64,000 bases of DNA from Petroclostridium sp. X23 (GCF_030013905.1 NZ_CP124862.1:5448511-5512510); one strand, 5' to 3'; numbered from the stretch's first letter, positions 25,374-34,160 are shown. Notes: generated from the sequence alone by a model not told the origin. Translations and numbers: made by a program.

Positions 25374-26303
25374 ATGTACACAAGAGTAGAGAGCCAATTT
25401 TGGCAGGATGATAAGATGCGGTCTGTTGATTGTGATGAAAGATTCTTAATGTTGTATCTTCTCACATCTCCACACCGGAATATTTTAGGGCTTTACTTCT
25501 TACCAATACCATATGCTTGCTTTGATCTTGGGTGGGATGAGAAACGGTTTACTAAAGCCTTAGAAAAACTAGAATGGATTAATCGTATCAAATACGATCA
25601 CAAAAACCATACAGTTTTAGTATGTAATTACCTAAAATATAATCCACTAGAAAATCCAAACCAGGTTAAAAGTGCAATAGACAAATTAAATGAATTGCCT
25701 GAAACTCCATTGATTCAAGACTTCAAAGTTGTTATTGAACAGTTTGAAAAAGAATTTATGGAACCGTTAAAAGAACAGTTAAATAAACGGTTTATTCAAC
25801 CAGTAACAGAAACAGTAACAGAAACAGTATCAGTATCAGGAACAGAAGATAATGTGTGTGTTGACACCCCGGCTGAGAATTTATCTGAAGAAGATAATGG
25901 AGCGCAGGACAACGGTCCTGGCAAAGGTGAATACCCTACAGAATTCGAAGAGTTTTGGAGTTACTACCCTAGGAGAGTTGAAAAAAAGGCAGCATTTAAA
26001 AATTGGAACACACTCGTTAATAATAAATCAAGTAAAATCTCTCCGCACGATCTGATAAAAGCAAGCTATTACTATGCTGAAGAATGCAAACTTAAAAATA
26101 CGGCAGTGCAATATGTGAAGCATGCGAAAACATTTTTAGGGCCAAGTAAACCGTTTGAAGATTATATTAATGGCATAGCTGAGTACCCGGATATCGAGAA
26201 ACCTAAAATCCGCAGTAATGTTCAAAAGGCACTCGATTTGGTTAAAAAATCAGAACAAGAAGAATTGCAGAAAAATGAACAGGGGGATAGCGATATATGG
26301 TAA
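25374..26303 (+). CDS. Phage replisome organiser (DnaD/O-like)
   Basis: 309 residues. The N-terminal winged-helix region begins MYTRVESQFWQDDKMRSVDC and contains MLYLLTSPHRNILGLYFLP and LGWDEKRFTKALEKLEW, typical of phage DnaD-like initiators. A Thr/Glu/Val-rich linker (TETVTETVSVSG) leads to a C-terminal domain with EFEEFWSYYPRRVEKKAA. It likely binds the origin and recruits the loader. Overlaps the next gene by 7 bp. Confidence 0.78.
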   Translation: MYTRVESQFWQDDKMRSVDCDERFLMLYLLTSPHRNILGLYFLPIPYACFDLGWDEKRFTKALEKLEWINRIKYDHKNHTVLVCNYLKYNPLENPNQVKSAIDKLNELPETPLIQDFKVVIEQFEKEFMEPLKEQLNKRFIQPVTETVTETVSVSGTEDNVCVDTPAENLSEEDNGAQDNGPGKGEYPTEFEEFWSYYPRRVEKKAAFKNWNTLVNNKSSKISPHDLIKASYYYAEECKLKNTAVQYVKHAKTFLGPSKPFEDYINGIAEYPDIEKPKIRSNVQKALDLVKKSEQEELQKNEQGDSDIW

Positions 26304-26827
26304 AAAGCGAGATAGCAAAGATATTAGCTGTTATTGCAGCAGCATATCCAAAGTTCGAAATCGATGAGATCAAACAAAATGTATGGCACGAAATGCTGGG
26401 AGATATTGATTATAAAATTGCACAGTTAGCAGTTAAGAAGCTCCTAATGGAAAGCCCATTCCCACCAGCTATCTCAGATATTAGAAAGCAGGTTGCAGAA
26501 ATTATAACACCGTCTGAGAATCAAATAAATGCCGCTGATGCATGGGGCGAAGTAGTGGATGCAATGCGAAGATATGGGTACTACAGAGAAACGGAAGCTA
26601 TACAAAGTTTATCGCCGTTGACTGCAAAAGTTGTAAACTATATTGGTTTTAGAGAGATATGTTTGTGTGAAGAGCCAGGCGTTATAAGAGGGCAGTTCCT
26701 GAAAATGTTTGAGCAGGTAGCAAATAGAGAGAGACGTGAAAATTTATTGCCAGAGAATTTAAAGTCTCAAATCCAATTAATTGCGAGTAAAGGCAATCTA
26801 AAGCTTGTTAAAAGCATTGCTGAGTAA
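26297..26827 (+). CDS. Replicative helicase loader/inhibitor-like protein (G39P-like)
   Basis: 176 residues. The N-terminal helical domain (MLGDIDYKIAQLAVKKLLME then SPFPPAISDIRKQVAEI) matches the G39P 'loader and inhibitor of G40P' pattern. Translationally coupled to the DnaD-like gene. It would deliver the host helicase to the phage origin. Call is from pattern recognition and position. Confidence 0.65.
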   Translation: MVKSEIAKILAVIAAAYPKFEIDEIKQNVWHEMLGDIDYKIAQLAVKKLLMESPFPPAISDIRKQVAEIITPSENQINAADAWGEVVDAMRRYGYYRETEAIQSLSPLTAKVVNYIGFREICLCEEPGVIRGQFLKMFEQVANRERRENLLPENLKSQIQLIASKGNLKLVKSIAE

Positions 26828-26841
26828 GTAGGTGGTAAGCA

Positions 26842-27243
26842 ATGAGCCTTAGATGGTCAGAGGATGATTTTAAAGATTATCTAAAACGAACAGGAAAACA
26901 GCAGGATCAAAAGCCGAAAAATAAAAGCAAGTATAATGCAAAACGTGTCAGGGTGGACGGGATATTATTCCATAGCCAAAAAGAAGCTGCCTACTATGCT
27001 GGATTGAAGTTACTGCTAAAAGTTGGGGAGATCAAAGGTTTCTGCCTTCAGCCAAAATTTGTATTGGTCGAAGGGGATGAGCAGGATCAAGCAATTACTT
27101 ATAGTGCTGATTTTATAGTGTTTCACAATGATAGCACGGCAGAAATAGTTGATACCAAAGGCTTTGAAAGCGAACAGTGGAAACGAACTTTTAAACAATT
27201 CAGGCTGAAATATCCGGGGCTAGAGCTAAAAGTACAGATGTGA
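26842..27243 (+). CDS. DUF1064 family protein (PD-(D/E)xK-like nuclease)
   Basis: 133 residues. KYNAKRVRVDGILFHSQKEA then AYYAGLKLL and TYSADFIVFHNDSTAEIVDT-KG show the DUF1064 layout, with a D...ExVDxKG strand pair typical of PD-(D/E)xK folds. Found beside replication genes in many Gram-positive phages, possibly as a junction or structure-specific nuclease. Ribosome site GTAGGTGGT. Confidence 0.78.
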   Translation: MSLRWSEDDFKDYLKRTGKQQDQKPKNKSKYNAKRVRVDGILFHSQKEAAYYAGLKLLLKVGEIKGFCLQPKFVLVEGDEQDQAITYSADFIVFHNDSTAEIVDTKGFESEQWKRTFKQFRLKYPGLELKVQM

Positions 27244-27253
27244 GGTGAAGATA

Positions 27254-27376
27254 ATGCACTTAAAGAATTGGGCGCAAAATTACTCTTCTAGCAAGCCGAA
27301 GGATAGGGGTAAATCAAAGCGGAAAGCGAAGAAACGCGAACACAAGAAGAAAAATAATAAAAAATCAGATTCATAG
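27254..27376 (+). CDS. Tiny highly basic phage protein
   Basis: 40 residues, MHLKNWAQNYSSSKPKDRGK followed by an almost pure Lys/Arg/Glu tail. GAGGTGAAG precedes the ATG. It overlaps nothing. Possible nucleic-acid binder. Confidence 0.55.
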   Translation: MHLKNWAQNYSSSKPKDRGKSKRKAKKREHKKKNNKKSDS

Positions 27377-27409
27377 AGCAAGATATCCCAGAGATTGGAG
27401 GTAATGGTA

Positions 27410-27817
27410 TTGAAAAAAACATTCACAGAGAGGGAATTTATTGACGCATTAAAAGTGGAAATAAACAGTATTGGGACAACACTACTTGCGACTGTTAGAG
27501 GGCACTTGCAATTTGGTCAAGTCAGAGCAAATAGATTCTTTGATGAACTAAATAGCAGACTTCCTCAGCACATCCAATATAAGCTTGAGCAAAGCTTGGA
27601 AAGGGATAGATGGCTCGAAAGAAGCAAAAGGATAAATAAAGATCAGTTATATGATTTGGCAGAGTGCCTGATTGCTGTGAACTGCAATAAAAGTTGCAAT
27701 AAGAAACCTGAGAAATGCGAGTTAAGGAAGCTGTTAAAGCTCAAAAAGATACCGGTGTGGAATGAAAATGGTAAGTGTGAGTACAAGATTGATATGAAGA
27801 ATAGGGAGAGTGCTTAA
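27410..27817 (+). CDS. Early phage protein with Cys-rich C-terminus
   Basis: 135 residues from TTG 27410, chosen because GGAGG lies eight bases upstream (ATG 27404 is too close). Helical N-terminus (KKTFTEREFIDALKVEINSI) and a Cys-rich stretch CNKSCNKKPEKCELRK. It abuts ssb. No family recognised. Confidence 0.6.
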   Translation: MKKTFTEREFIDALKVEINSIGTTLLATVRGHLQFGQVRANRFFDELNSRLPQHIQYKLEQSLERDRWLERSKRINKDQLYDLAECLIAVNCNKSCNKKPEKCELRKLLKLKKIPVWNENGKCEYKIDMKNRESA

Positions 27818-27818
27818 A

Positions 27819-28229
27819 GTGCTTAATAAAGTAATTTTGATGGGTAGATTGACGAAGGATCCTGAGTTGCGTTATACGCCAAGCAATGTCCCGGTATGCA
27901 CGGTTACCATTGCAGTAGATCGGAATTATGCAAAGCAAGGTGAACAGAGGCAGGCAGATTTCATTCAGATTGTTGCGTGGAGAAATAATGCAGAGTTCAT
28001 CTGTAAATATTTTGCGAAAGGCAGAATGATTGCTGTTTCAGGGAGCCTACAAACTCGGTCATCGGATGATCAGGAGGGTAAAAGACATTTTATTACCGAG
28101 GTTGTTGTGGATGAACAGTATTTTGCAGATAGTAAGAAGGACGGGAACAGTCAAAGCCAACCAAATGAAAATGTAGATCCAATGGAAGGATTTACGCCAA
28201 TTGATTCGGATGATGATTTACCGTTTTAA
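27819..28229 (+). CDS. ssb: Single-stranded DNA-binding protein
   Basis: 136 residues. OB-fold start MLNKVILMGRLTKDPELRYT, core FIQIVAWRNNAEFICKYFAK, then a short linker and the C-terminal interaction tip DSDDDLPF. Start GTG 27819 gives the canonical SSB N-terminus; an upstream GTG at 27810 is also possible. It coats phage ssDNA during replication and recombination. Confidence 0.95.
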   Translation: MLNKVILMGRLTKDPELRYTPSNVPVCTVTIAVDRNYAKQGEQRQADFIQIVAWRNNAEFICKYFAKGRMIAVSGSLQTRSSDDQEGKRHFITEVVVDEQYFADSKKDGNSQSQPNENVDPMEGFTPIDSDDDLPF

Positions 28230-28259
28230 AGTATGGTTTAGCGTAAGTGAGGGGGTACT

Positions 28260-28841
28260 ATGGATAACAGCAATAAAATAATACTTGATTTATGCGGTGG
28301 TACAGGGAGCTGGAGCAAACCATATAAGGAAGCTGGATATGATGTCAGGGTTATAACATTACCCGATAATGATGTTTGCTTATATAGTCCTCCTGATAAC
28401 GTATATGGCATATTAGCAGCAACACCATGTGACCAATTCAGTATAGCAAAACACTTTCATGGTAAAGGCAATTACAAACATGATTTTAAAGCAGGATTAG
28501 AAGTTGCATCTGCTTGTTGCAGGATAATATTAACTTGTAAGCCTAAGTTTTGGGCAATAGAGAATCCTGCTAACGGATTACTAAAAAACTGGCTTAAAGA
28601 ACCAAAGTTTATATTTAATCCGTGGCAGTACGGTGACAATTATCAGAAAAATACAGCTTTATGGGGCGAATTTAATATACCAAAGCCAATAGTAACTGAA
28701 AAGCCGGAAGGTATGAAGAAGTTTTCAATGCTTTTAAGTAAAGAAATATACCCTGAGTATTACGGAATATACACAAGGCAAGAACGAAGAGCAATAACAC
28801 CGCCTAGATTTGCAAAGGCATTCTTCCAGGCTAATCAGTAA
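28260..28841 (+). CDS. Orphan DNA (cytosine-5) methyltransferase-like protein
   Basis: 193 residues. SAM-binding motif I IILDLCGGTGSWSKPY, a catalytic Cys candidate C57 in AATPCDQFS, and motif VI AIENPANG follow the Dcm order. It is much shorter than classical C5 methyltransferases and has no visible target-recognition domain. No restriction enzyme is nearby. It may mark phage DNA against host nucleases. Ribosome site GAGGGGG. Confidence 0.68.
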   Translation: MDNSNKIILDLCGGTGSWSKPYKEAGYDVRVITLPDNDVCLYSPPDNVYGILAATPCDQFSIAKHFHGKGNYKHDFKAGLEVASACCRIILTCKPKFWAIENPANGLLKNWLKEPKFIFNPWQYGDNYQKNTALWGEFNIPKPIVTEKPEGMKKFSMLLSKEIYPEYYGIYTRQERRAITPPRFAKAFFQANQ

Positions 28842-28880
28842 CAAGCACTAAACATGGATTTAACAGGAAGGAGAGAGGTC

Positions 28881-29093
28881 ATGAATTTAGAGACAATATG
28901 GTATTTGAACATTGGCGATGAGGGCGCCACTGTGGAAGTTGGTGAATCAATCAAAGTATCCTTGAAGAACGGCGAAGTTTTAATTGGCAGTTATCAGTGT
29001 TCGGATCATTCTAGTTTGACTATTGAAAGAAATGATTATTTGGACGTAGAGATTGATTTTGAAGATGTTGAGGACATAGAAAAAATAGCATGA
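28881..29093 (+). CDS. Small acidic phage protein
   Basis: 70 residues from ATG 28881 (GGAGAGAGG upstream; the frame is open to 28854). Beta-rich, reminiscent of a small Sm-like fold (GESIKVSLKNGEVLIGSYQC), with an acidic end. Unknown role. Confidence 0.6.
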   Translation: MNLETIWYLNIGDEGATVEVGESIKVSLKNGEVLIGSYQCSDHSSLTIERNDYLDVEIDFEDVEDIEKIA

Positions 29094-29215
29094 TCGAAAT
29101 GTAATTGAGAGCGTTTTAAAAGCCGTATGAACGATTTTTATATTTGAGGTATAAAAGTATATTACTAGCATATAGAAGTTGATCGTATGAGCAGATATGG
29201 AAGTGAGGGGCGTAT

Positions 29216-29758
29216 ATGGATGGCGATAAAAAGTTTACTTTCAAAAAGTCAACTTGCGAAAGATATGATATAAGATTTGGTCAATGGGGATGGGCTATTA
29301 TAACCATTGATGAAAATGGTGGATTGTTTAATGCTCAATCTGATTACGGAAATTATTCATACTCATGGCCTGGACATGGCAGAAAATCATTTAAGCATTT
29401 TATATTAGAACTTGCAAAGGATAGCAGTTATTTTCTTAATAAAGTGGCAGACGATAATTTTTATTATCAGTATGAAACGGAAACTAACTGGAAAAAGCGA
29501 ATCATTGAGGACCGAAAAGAAGGGGAATTGACTAAAGAAAAAGCAAGAGTTTTATTTGATATCACAAAAGACGTTGATTTCTCTACGGCTGAAAGTTGTG
29601 TAAGAGACTTGTATGATCATAAAGAAGTATGGGATATATATCCTGAACCTTGGTACATATTTAATGCAGAAACAGGGTATTCGCCAATTGCAATACGTTT
29701 TGCAAAAGAAGTTATGCCGATGTTTGCAGAGATATTGAGAGAAGAAATTCAGCGTTAA
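29216..29758 (+). CDS. Phage protein, 180 residues, unknown
   Basis: Begins MDGDKKFTFKKSTCERYDIR, with a Trp/Tyr-rich core (GQWGWAIITIDENGGLFNAQ, NYSYSWPGHGRKSFKHF) and a helical C-terminus. GAGGGG precedes the ATG. No function is recognised. The 120 bp before it show nothing. Confidence 0.65.
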   Translation: MDGDKKFTFKKSTCERYDIRFGQWGWAIITIDENGGLFNAQSDYGNYSYSWPGHGRKSFKHFILELAKDSSYFLNKVADDNFYYQYETETNWKKRIIEDRKEGELTKEKARVLFDITKDVDFSTAESCVRDLYDHKEVWDIYPEPWYIFNAETGYSPIAIRFAKEVMPMFAEILREEIQR

Positions 29759-29786
29759 ATGCGAGTTGAGAGAGGAGATAGATAGC

Positions 29787-30137
29787 ATGAACTTAAAAGT
29801 ATTTAGAATGGATGAATGTTCTTGTGTATGTGCAAAGAGCAAGGAGGAAGCAATTGAGTGGTATGTAAAAGGGTTTGATGATCCGGCAGATGTTGATGTT
29901 GATGGAGTAGTTGAGTTGGATATTGAAAAAGATACGATGGAATTTGAAGTATCGCTTGGTGACATTGTAAATGAACTTGAATTTGCTGTCACTAATAAAT
30001 GCACCGTAGTACATAAAAGGTTAAGTGGTTACTGGATTCAGCGGACATTCAAGGAAGTTATAGAAAGCATGATACAAACACAAGGGTATGTGAAAGTAGC
30101 TGAAGAACCTTTTGAAATAGCATCAACAGAATGTTAA
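29787..30137 (+). CDS. Small acidic phage protein, 116 residues
   Basis: MNLKVFRMDECSCVCAKSKE with a Cys cluster, then an acidic middle (DDPADVDVDGVVELDIEKD). Start ATG 29787 has GAGAGGAG upstream. Unrecognised. Confidence 0.6.
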   Translation: MNLKVFRMDECSCVCAKSKEEAIEWYVKGFDDPADVDVDGVVELDIEKDTMEFEVSLGDIVNELEFAVTNKCTVVHKRLSGYWIQRTFKEVIESMIQTQGYVKVAEEPFEIASTEC

Positions 30138-30161
30138 TTGAGACTTTGACGGAGGGGTGTA

Positions 30162-30695
30162 TTGGGGTTGGATATAAAATTTATTAAGCCTAAGAAAAAG
30201 AACATATCTGATAAATTCAGTTCAAATTTATACGAATTCTTAAAAGCAAAGCCGTATTACGATAGAGTTTATTGGTACGAGATCGACCCAATAGATGGCA
30301 CAAGAATTCAATTTTCGGAAGAATGTAGATTCGATATAAGTAACATTATAATCGGGATGGCGAGAGATAGTGATGGAGTAGTATCCGGAAGAAAGTTATC
30401 ATCAATTCTAATGGGAGTAAAAGGTTATAAGGATGCGCATTGTTATCATCCTATAGGTGGTTGGGATCCAAGGAACTTCGTTGATATCACAGATTGGTTT
30501 TGGGATAGATATTTTAAAATTGGACGGTGTCTATTTTTAGACCATGACAGGACATTCATTCAAGATGACAACAACACAAGATGGACATATATCAATAAAA
30601 ATAGTAGACGGTGCAACTGGTGCGGAGAATGGCAGCACAGGACAATTGTTAAGAAAGTCAAAATTGAGCGTAGAGAAATTTGGGCGGCAGTATAA
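30162..30695 (+). CDS. Phage protein with zinc-knuckle-like C-terminus, 177 residues
   Basis: TTG start after GGAGGGG. Begins MGLDIKFIKPKKKNISDKFS; aromatic-rich centre (YYDRVYWYEIDPIDG, ITDWFWDRYFKIG) and CNWCGEW near the end. Unknown function. Confidence 0.62.
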   Translation: MGLDIKFIKPKKKNISDKFSSNLYEFLKAKPYYDRVYWYEIDPIDGTRIQFSEECRFDISNIIIGMARDSDGVVSGRKLSSILMGVKGYKDAHCYHPIGGWDPRNFVDITDWFWDRYFKIGRCLFLDHDRTFIQDDNNTRWTYINKNSRRCNWCGEWQHRTIVKKVKIERREIWAAV

Positions 30696-30731
30696 CCACT
30701 AAATGTACGTTGAACGGAGAGGGGTGACTTA

Positions 30732-30959
30732 ATGGAAGTAAATTTGGTTAAAAGAAAAAAGGTTATTCATCTAGGGGCTTGGATCAGGTCAGGCGGTGAT
30801 AGATATATGGTTAGTATCTGTAATGGAGTATGGAACTGTGATGACAAAAGCTATGCAGGGGAAACATCAGAGGTAACTTGTAAGCGCTGCATGAAATATG
30901 CGAGAGAAGCAGAAGGAAACAACGGCATTGTAAATATTAAGCCAAAAAGAAAGCGCTAA
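30732..30959 (+). CDS. Small basic phage protein with Cys motifs
   Basis: 75 residues. SICNGVWNC and VTCKRCMKYA may bind zinc; the tail KPKRKR is basic. GAGAGGGGTG precedes the ATG. Possibly nucleic-acid binding. Confidence 0.6.
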   Translation: MEVNLVKRKKVIHLGAWIRSGGDRYMVSICNGVWNCDDKSYAGETSEVTCKRCMKYAREAEGNNGIVNIKPKRKR

Positions 30960-30981
30960 ATTAAAGATTGGAGGGGTTAAG

Positions 30982-31137
30982 ATGAATAGCAAAAGCAGAT
31001 TAAGAGTGATGATAGATATAACAGGCGGTTTTTTATTAGGGGCAAATATTAACTGTAACAGAATCGGAGGTACCGCAGAAGCATATTTGGCTGTATATCT
31101 TGGACCGGTAATGATTTGTATAGGGTACTTCGCATAA
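30982..31137 (+). CDS. Small hydrophobic phage protein
   Basis: 51 residues (MNSKSRLRVMIDITGGFLLG onward) with two hydrophobic stretches, likely membrane inserted. GGAGGGG lies seven bases upstream. Confidence 0.55.
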   Translation: MNSKSRLRVMIDITGGFLLGANINCNRIGGTAEAYLAVYLGPVMICIGYFA

Positions 31138-31146
31138 TAAGATTAA

Positions 31147-31166
31147 TGGAGGGGTAGCACCCTCCA
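31147..31166 (+). promoter_or_regulatory. Hairpin before the 31180 gene
   Basis: TGGAGGG-gtagca-CCCTCCA forms a 7-bp GC-rich stem that hides one SD-like sequence; a second, GGGAGG, stays free just upstream of ATG 31180. Confidence 0.4.
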
Positions 31167-31179
31167 GGGAGGTTAAAAC

Positions 31180-31527
31180 ATGAGGACATTATCAGAAATA
31201 ATTGAGATCACAAAGACAAATGGAAAGCCGGATTATGAAGAATTAAGATATTCAGTACTGGTATTAACCGCATTGCTGAATATGGACCATAGAAAACTTA
31301 GAGAAACACTTCTTGCCGAAAAACCAAGGCAGGAATTCATAAGGAAACTGGAAGCAGAAAATTCTTTCAATATGTACAAAACAGCTCTAAATAAGTCACC
31401 GAAGGATTATCTCGGATGGAATAATGACCCTGAGAATCCAGAGTATCAAAGATTCCACGCTATAGGTAGTAAACTTGTTGATAAGGCTTTAAAAGGCGAG
31501 TTACCAAACCAAAAGAGGCAGGATTAA
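31180..31527 (+). CDS. Phage protein, 115 residues, unknown
   Basis: Helical (MRTLSEIIEITKTNGKPDYE) with a C-terminal DYLGWNNDPENPEYQRFHAI. GGGAGG ribosome site. Unrecognised. Confidence 0.58.
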   Translation: MRTLSEIIEITKTNGKPDYEELRYSVLVLTALLNMDHRKLRETLLAEKPRQEFIRKLEAENSFNMYKTALNKSPKDYLGWNNDPENPEYQRFHAIGSKLVDKALKGELPNQKRQD

Positions 31528-31598
31528 ATGCAGTTTTAAATAGTAGTTTAGTGTCAGGTATGAATGTCTCACGAAACAAAAATATTTTGGAGGAATCT

Positions 31599-31865
31599 AT
31601 GAAATATAAAATTGAATTATGGAAGGAAATGGTAAAGCAAGAGGAATTTGAAACAGATCATTTTGAGGAAGCAAAACAGCAGTATATAGAATGGCGTACA
31701 GAATATGATGAAAGTGTGTTAGGTAGTACAGATTTTCAAATAGATGGAGTAAGTATGAATCTTGAATGGAAATATGAACACTTATTGGGATTAAACTTTA
31801 ATGAAATTGTCGAGGAACAAAAGAAAAAAATAAATGAAATGCTGAAAGAAATTCACGCAAAATAA
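31599..31865 (+). CDS. Small charged helical phage protein
   Basis: 88 residues from ATG 31599 (TTGGAGGAA upstream; the frame opens at 31551). Begins MKYKIELWKEMVKQEEFETD. No family recognised. Confidence 0.55.
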   Translation: MKYKIELWKEMVKQEEFETDHFEEAKQQYIEWRTEYDESVLGSTDFQIDGVSMNLEWKYEHLLGLNFNEIVEEQKKKINEMLKEIHAK

Positions 31866-31886
31866 GGTTTTAGTGAAAGGATGGAT

Positions 31887-32066
31887 ATGTTTATGAACTC
31901 ATTAGAAACTGTTGGAGTTAGGTATAGTGTGGAAACTAATTTATGTGATACATGCCAATTTAATATACCAGAGTGTAATGCAAAATATGAAGAGATGGAG
32001 TTTGGTAATGATATTGGCAACGACAATGTAATTAAATGTTCAGCATATATAAAAATAAGTGATTAA
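31887..32066 (+). CDS. Small Cys-containing phage protein
   Basis: 59 residues: CDTCQFNIPEC and a later Cys suggest a small zinc site. GAAAGG precedes; ATG 31887 fits its spacing best, 31893 is possible. Confidence 0.55.
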   Translation: MFMNSLETVGVRYSVETNLCDTCQFNIPECNAKYEEMEFGNDIGNDNVIKCSAYIKISD

Positions 32067-32096
32067 AATACAACTTAGCGAAGGGAGAATGTTTTA

Positions 32097-32318
32097 ATGA
32101 TTAATAAATATTTCATATCGTTTTATACTGAGTGTGAAACGGATTTCAATAATAATAGTAAGCCAGACAATGGTATCTTTGAGTTTAGATACAATATTGA
32201 TTCAGACGAAAATATCAAGAAAGCACAATCTGAAATCGCTGAAACGTGCTACGGTGATAAAAGAGATGTTGTTATTTTATTTTTTCAAAAGATTCCATTT
32301 GTTAAAGATTATATTTAA
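32097..32318 (+). CDS. Small phage protein, 73 residues
   Basis: Begins MINKYFISFYTECETDFNNN; GGGAGA precedes the ATG. Unrecognised. An overlapping frame at 32134 lacks its own ribosome site and was dropped. Confidence 0.52.
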   Translation: MINKYFISFYTECETDFNNNSKPDNGIFEFRYNIDSDENIKKAQSEIAETCYGDKRDVVILFFQKIPFVKDYI

Positions 32319-32360
32319 AACTGTTATATTAAAGAATAGTTTTAAGGAGGATGTAAATCC

Positions 32361-32543
32361 ATGAATAAAAATAATGAATCAAACTGGTATAGAGGATGTA
32401 ACTATGCTAGAAACAGCGTATATGGAGAGCTTCGCATCACAGGAGATAATGGAGATGGAACATTTTCAGCAGAAAATTCAAATACAGGGTTCATATACAC
32501 AAAGTTAAAGAAATCAGAATTTTATTTTTATGAATTTCACTAA
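32361..32543 (+). CDS. Small phage protein, 60 residues
   Basis: Begins MNKNNESNWYRGCNYARNSV; a strong AAGGAGGAT site lies upstream. Beta-rich, unrecognised. Confidence 0.52.
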   Translation: MNKNNESNWYRGCNYARNSVYGELRITGDNGDGTFSAENSNTGFIYTKLKKSEFYFYEFH

Positions 32544-32570
32544 AGGACAGATTAAGGTAGGTGGATAACA

Positions 32571-32750
32571 GTGAGTTTAGATAAAGCGATAGAGCATGGT
32601 AAAGAAAAGAGAAAGCAATATCGTGGAGCAAAGGCAGTAGACCATACATGTAGAAATCATGGAACATGCCCTCATTGCAAATCTAATAGGTTATATAAAC
32701 AAAAGAGAGATAAAGAAAAAGTTGAGAATATGACATTAGAAGAGAAGTGA
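32571..32750 (+). CDS. Small basic phage protein with zinc-ribbon-like Cys set
   Basis: 59 residues from GTG. SLDKAIEHGKEKRKQYRGAK then CRNHGTCPHCKSNRLYK. This short family is recurrent in clostridial phages. GTAGGTGG precedes it. Confidence 0.65.
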   Translation: MSLDKAIEHGKEKRKQYRGAKAVDHTCRNHGTCPHCKSNRLYKQKRDKEKVENMTLEEK

Positions 32751-32781
32751 TGTTAGAGCTAGATTTTGGGGAGGTTTGTAT

Positions 32782-32913
32782 ATGGTTGTACAATGTGCAA
32801 TAAAGAATTGCATCCATAATGTCAATGGTGAATGTGAAGATGTTGATATGGGCATCGTTGAAATTGATGTAAATGGAATGTGCGGGAATATTGAAATAGC
32901 ATATGATGATTGA
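32782..32913 (+). CDS. Tiny Cys-containing phage protein
   Basis: 43 residues (MVVQCAIKNCIHNVNGECED), Cys pattern C..C..C like short DUF1540-type motifs. GGGGAGG upstream. Confidence 0.5.
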   Translation: MVVQCAIKNCIHNVNGECEDVDMGIVEIDVNGMCGNIEIAYDD

Positions 32914-32947
32914 TAGGGCGGTGAATAGCCGTCCGGAAGGGGGATAT

Positions 32948-33376
32948 ATGGGTACTGATCAATTACCGGATAAAATTATAGAACTTGATATCTTAAGAAT
33001 TAACCGAAATATAGATAAAAAATGTAAGTGCAACCGGTGGGAAAGAAAGTTCACGGTAGATACTACAAATAAAAAAGTATATTGCAACTGCGGTGCGGAG
33101 GTAGATCCTTACGAAGCACTAGAAGATTTGGCTAGAAACCGTGAAAGAATAGTAGAAGAAAATAAACGCCTATATGAGCAAAGAAAGCAGATTATTGATT
33201 ATAAGCCTTGGTTATTAGTTTTTAGAGATTTAGAAAGTCAGTATAGAAGCAAGATGATGCTTCCGGCTTGTCCTCATTGCGGAAGAGGGTTTTTCTTTGA
33301 AGAATTAAGGAGTTGGACCAATAGACAACTTGAAATAAAGAGAAGAGAGAAAGAAAAGGGGGATAATGATGGATGA
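32948..33376 (+). CDS. Zinc-ribbon phage protein, 142 residues
   Basis: Start ATG 32948 (AAGGGGG upstream). Cys pairs KCKCNRW, YCNCGAEV and a C-terminal CPHCGRGF suggest two zinc sites around a central helix. Unknown role; overlaps the next gene. Confidence 0.62.
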   Translation: MGTDQLPDKIIELDILRINRNIDKKCKCNRWERKFTVDTTNKKVYCNCGAEVDPYEALEDLARNRERIVEENKRLYEQRKQIIDYKPWLLVFRDLESQYRSKMMLPACPHCGRGFFFEELRSWTNRQLEIKRREKEKGDNDG

Positions 33377-33704
33377 ATGTCCGATCATGCAAATAAAATG
33401 TGAAGTTGATAGACTTAAAGAAGTAAAGGATAAGATTACAACTCTTATTCAAGAAAATAAACAACTTAAGAAAGAAATCGAACAGAAGAAAGCACTATGC
33501 ACTCATCTAGGGCAATCTATTGTGAAGCAAAATAAAGAGATTGAGCTGTTAAAGCAGGACAAGGTGAAATTATTAGAATCATTAGGCGATTTAATTGATC
33601 ATATAGAATGCATTGGAGAAACAACAATACCAGGATTGGACGATAGATTTAATCAAATTAGAGAAATGCACATACTTGGGAAATGGTTGTCATGCGAGAG
33701 TTAA
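33366..33704 (+). CDS. Coiled-coil phage protein
   Basis: 112 residues, mostly one heptad-rich helix (KDKITTLIQENKQLKKEIEQ). Starts inside the end of the zinc-ribbon gene. Likely an assembly or adaptor protein; unrecognised. Confidence 0.58.
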   Translation: MMDECPIMQIKCEVDRLKEVKDKITTLIQENKQLKKEIEQKKALCTHLGQSIVKQNKEIELLKQDKVKLLESLGDLIDHIECIGETTIPGLDDRFNQIREMHILGKWLSCES

Positions 33705-33940
33705 AAGAGTGCTGCCGGACGTGCCCAGGGTGTACTGCATTGGAAGATGAAAGTTTTACTGGGGATCCGGATTGTGAGTATGCAAAAAGATATTTACTTT
33801 TAGAGAGACTTAATAATTTTGTTATGGTTCCTGGTCATGGGCCGGATATTGAAAATATGAGCAATGAAGATTTAGAACTGTATGTAAAAATGCTTGAAAG
33901 GTTGGCTAGTAAAGCCGAACAGATAAGGATGGAGGGGTAA
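33692..33940 (+). CDS. Cys-rich small phage protein
   Basis: 82 residues from ATG 33692: MRELKECCRTCPGCTALEDE then an acidic helix. Overlaps the coiled-coil gene by 13 bp. Confidence 0.55.
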   Translation: MRELKECCRTCPGCTALEDESFTGDPDCEYAKRYLLLERLNNFVMVPGHGPDIENMSNEDLELYVKMLERLASKAEQIRMEG

Positions 33941-33942
33941 AG

Positions 33943-34143
33943 ATGGTAAGAAGATTTAAATATTTAATATCTTATACATGTAAAGATTCAAAAGGCATGG
34001 CAGGGATTGGGAAAGCAGTAGTAACTACTAAGAAGCCATTAAGGACTATTAAACAGCTTGATAAAGCAGAACAACAATTGTTAGAGAGAGAGGGCCTTGA
34101 ATTAGTTGCAATTACAAGTTTTCAGCAGATAAATCTACGCTAA
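33943..34143 (+). CDS. Small phage protein, 66 residues
   Basis: MVRRFKYLISYTCKDSKGMA, with KAEQQLLEREGLELVAITSF: a small alpha/beta protein. GGAGGGG ribosome site. Unrecognised. Confidence 0.55.
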   Translation: MVRRFKYLISYTCKDSKGMAGIGKAVVTTKKPLRTIKQLDKAEQQLLEREGLELVAITSFQQINLR

Positions 34144-34160
34144 AGAAAGGTTTGGGGGAT

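Noticed and set aside
25852..26055. Alternative frame within the replisome organiser gene
   Set aside because: No ribosome site; the main frame has a consistent domain structure through the region.
32134..32364. 76-codon plus-strand frame
   Set aside because: Overlaps two better-supported small genes in another frame and has no SD; composition is Lys/Ile-rich shadow.
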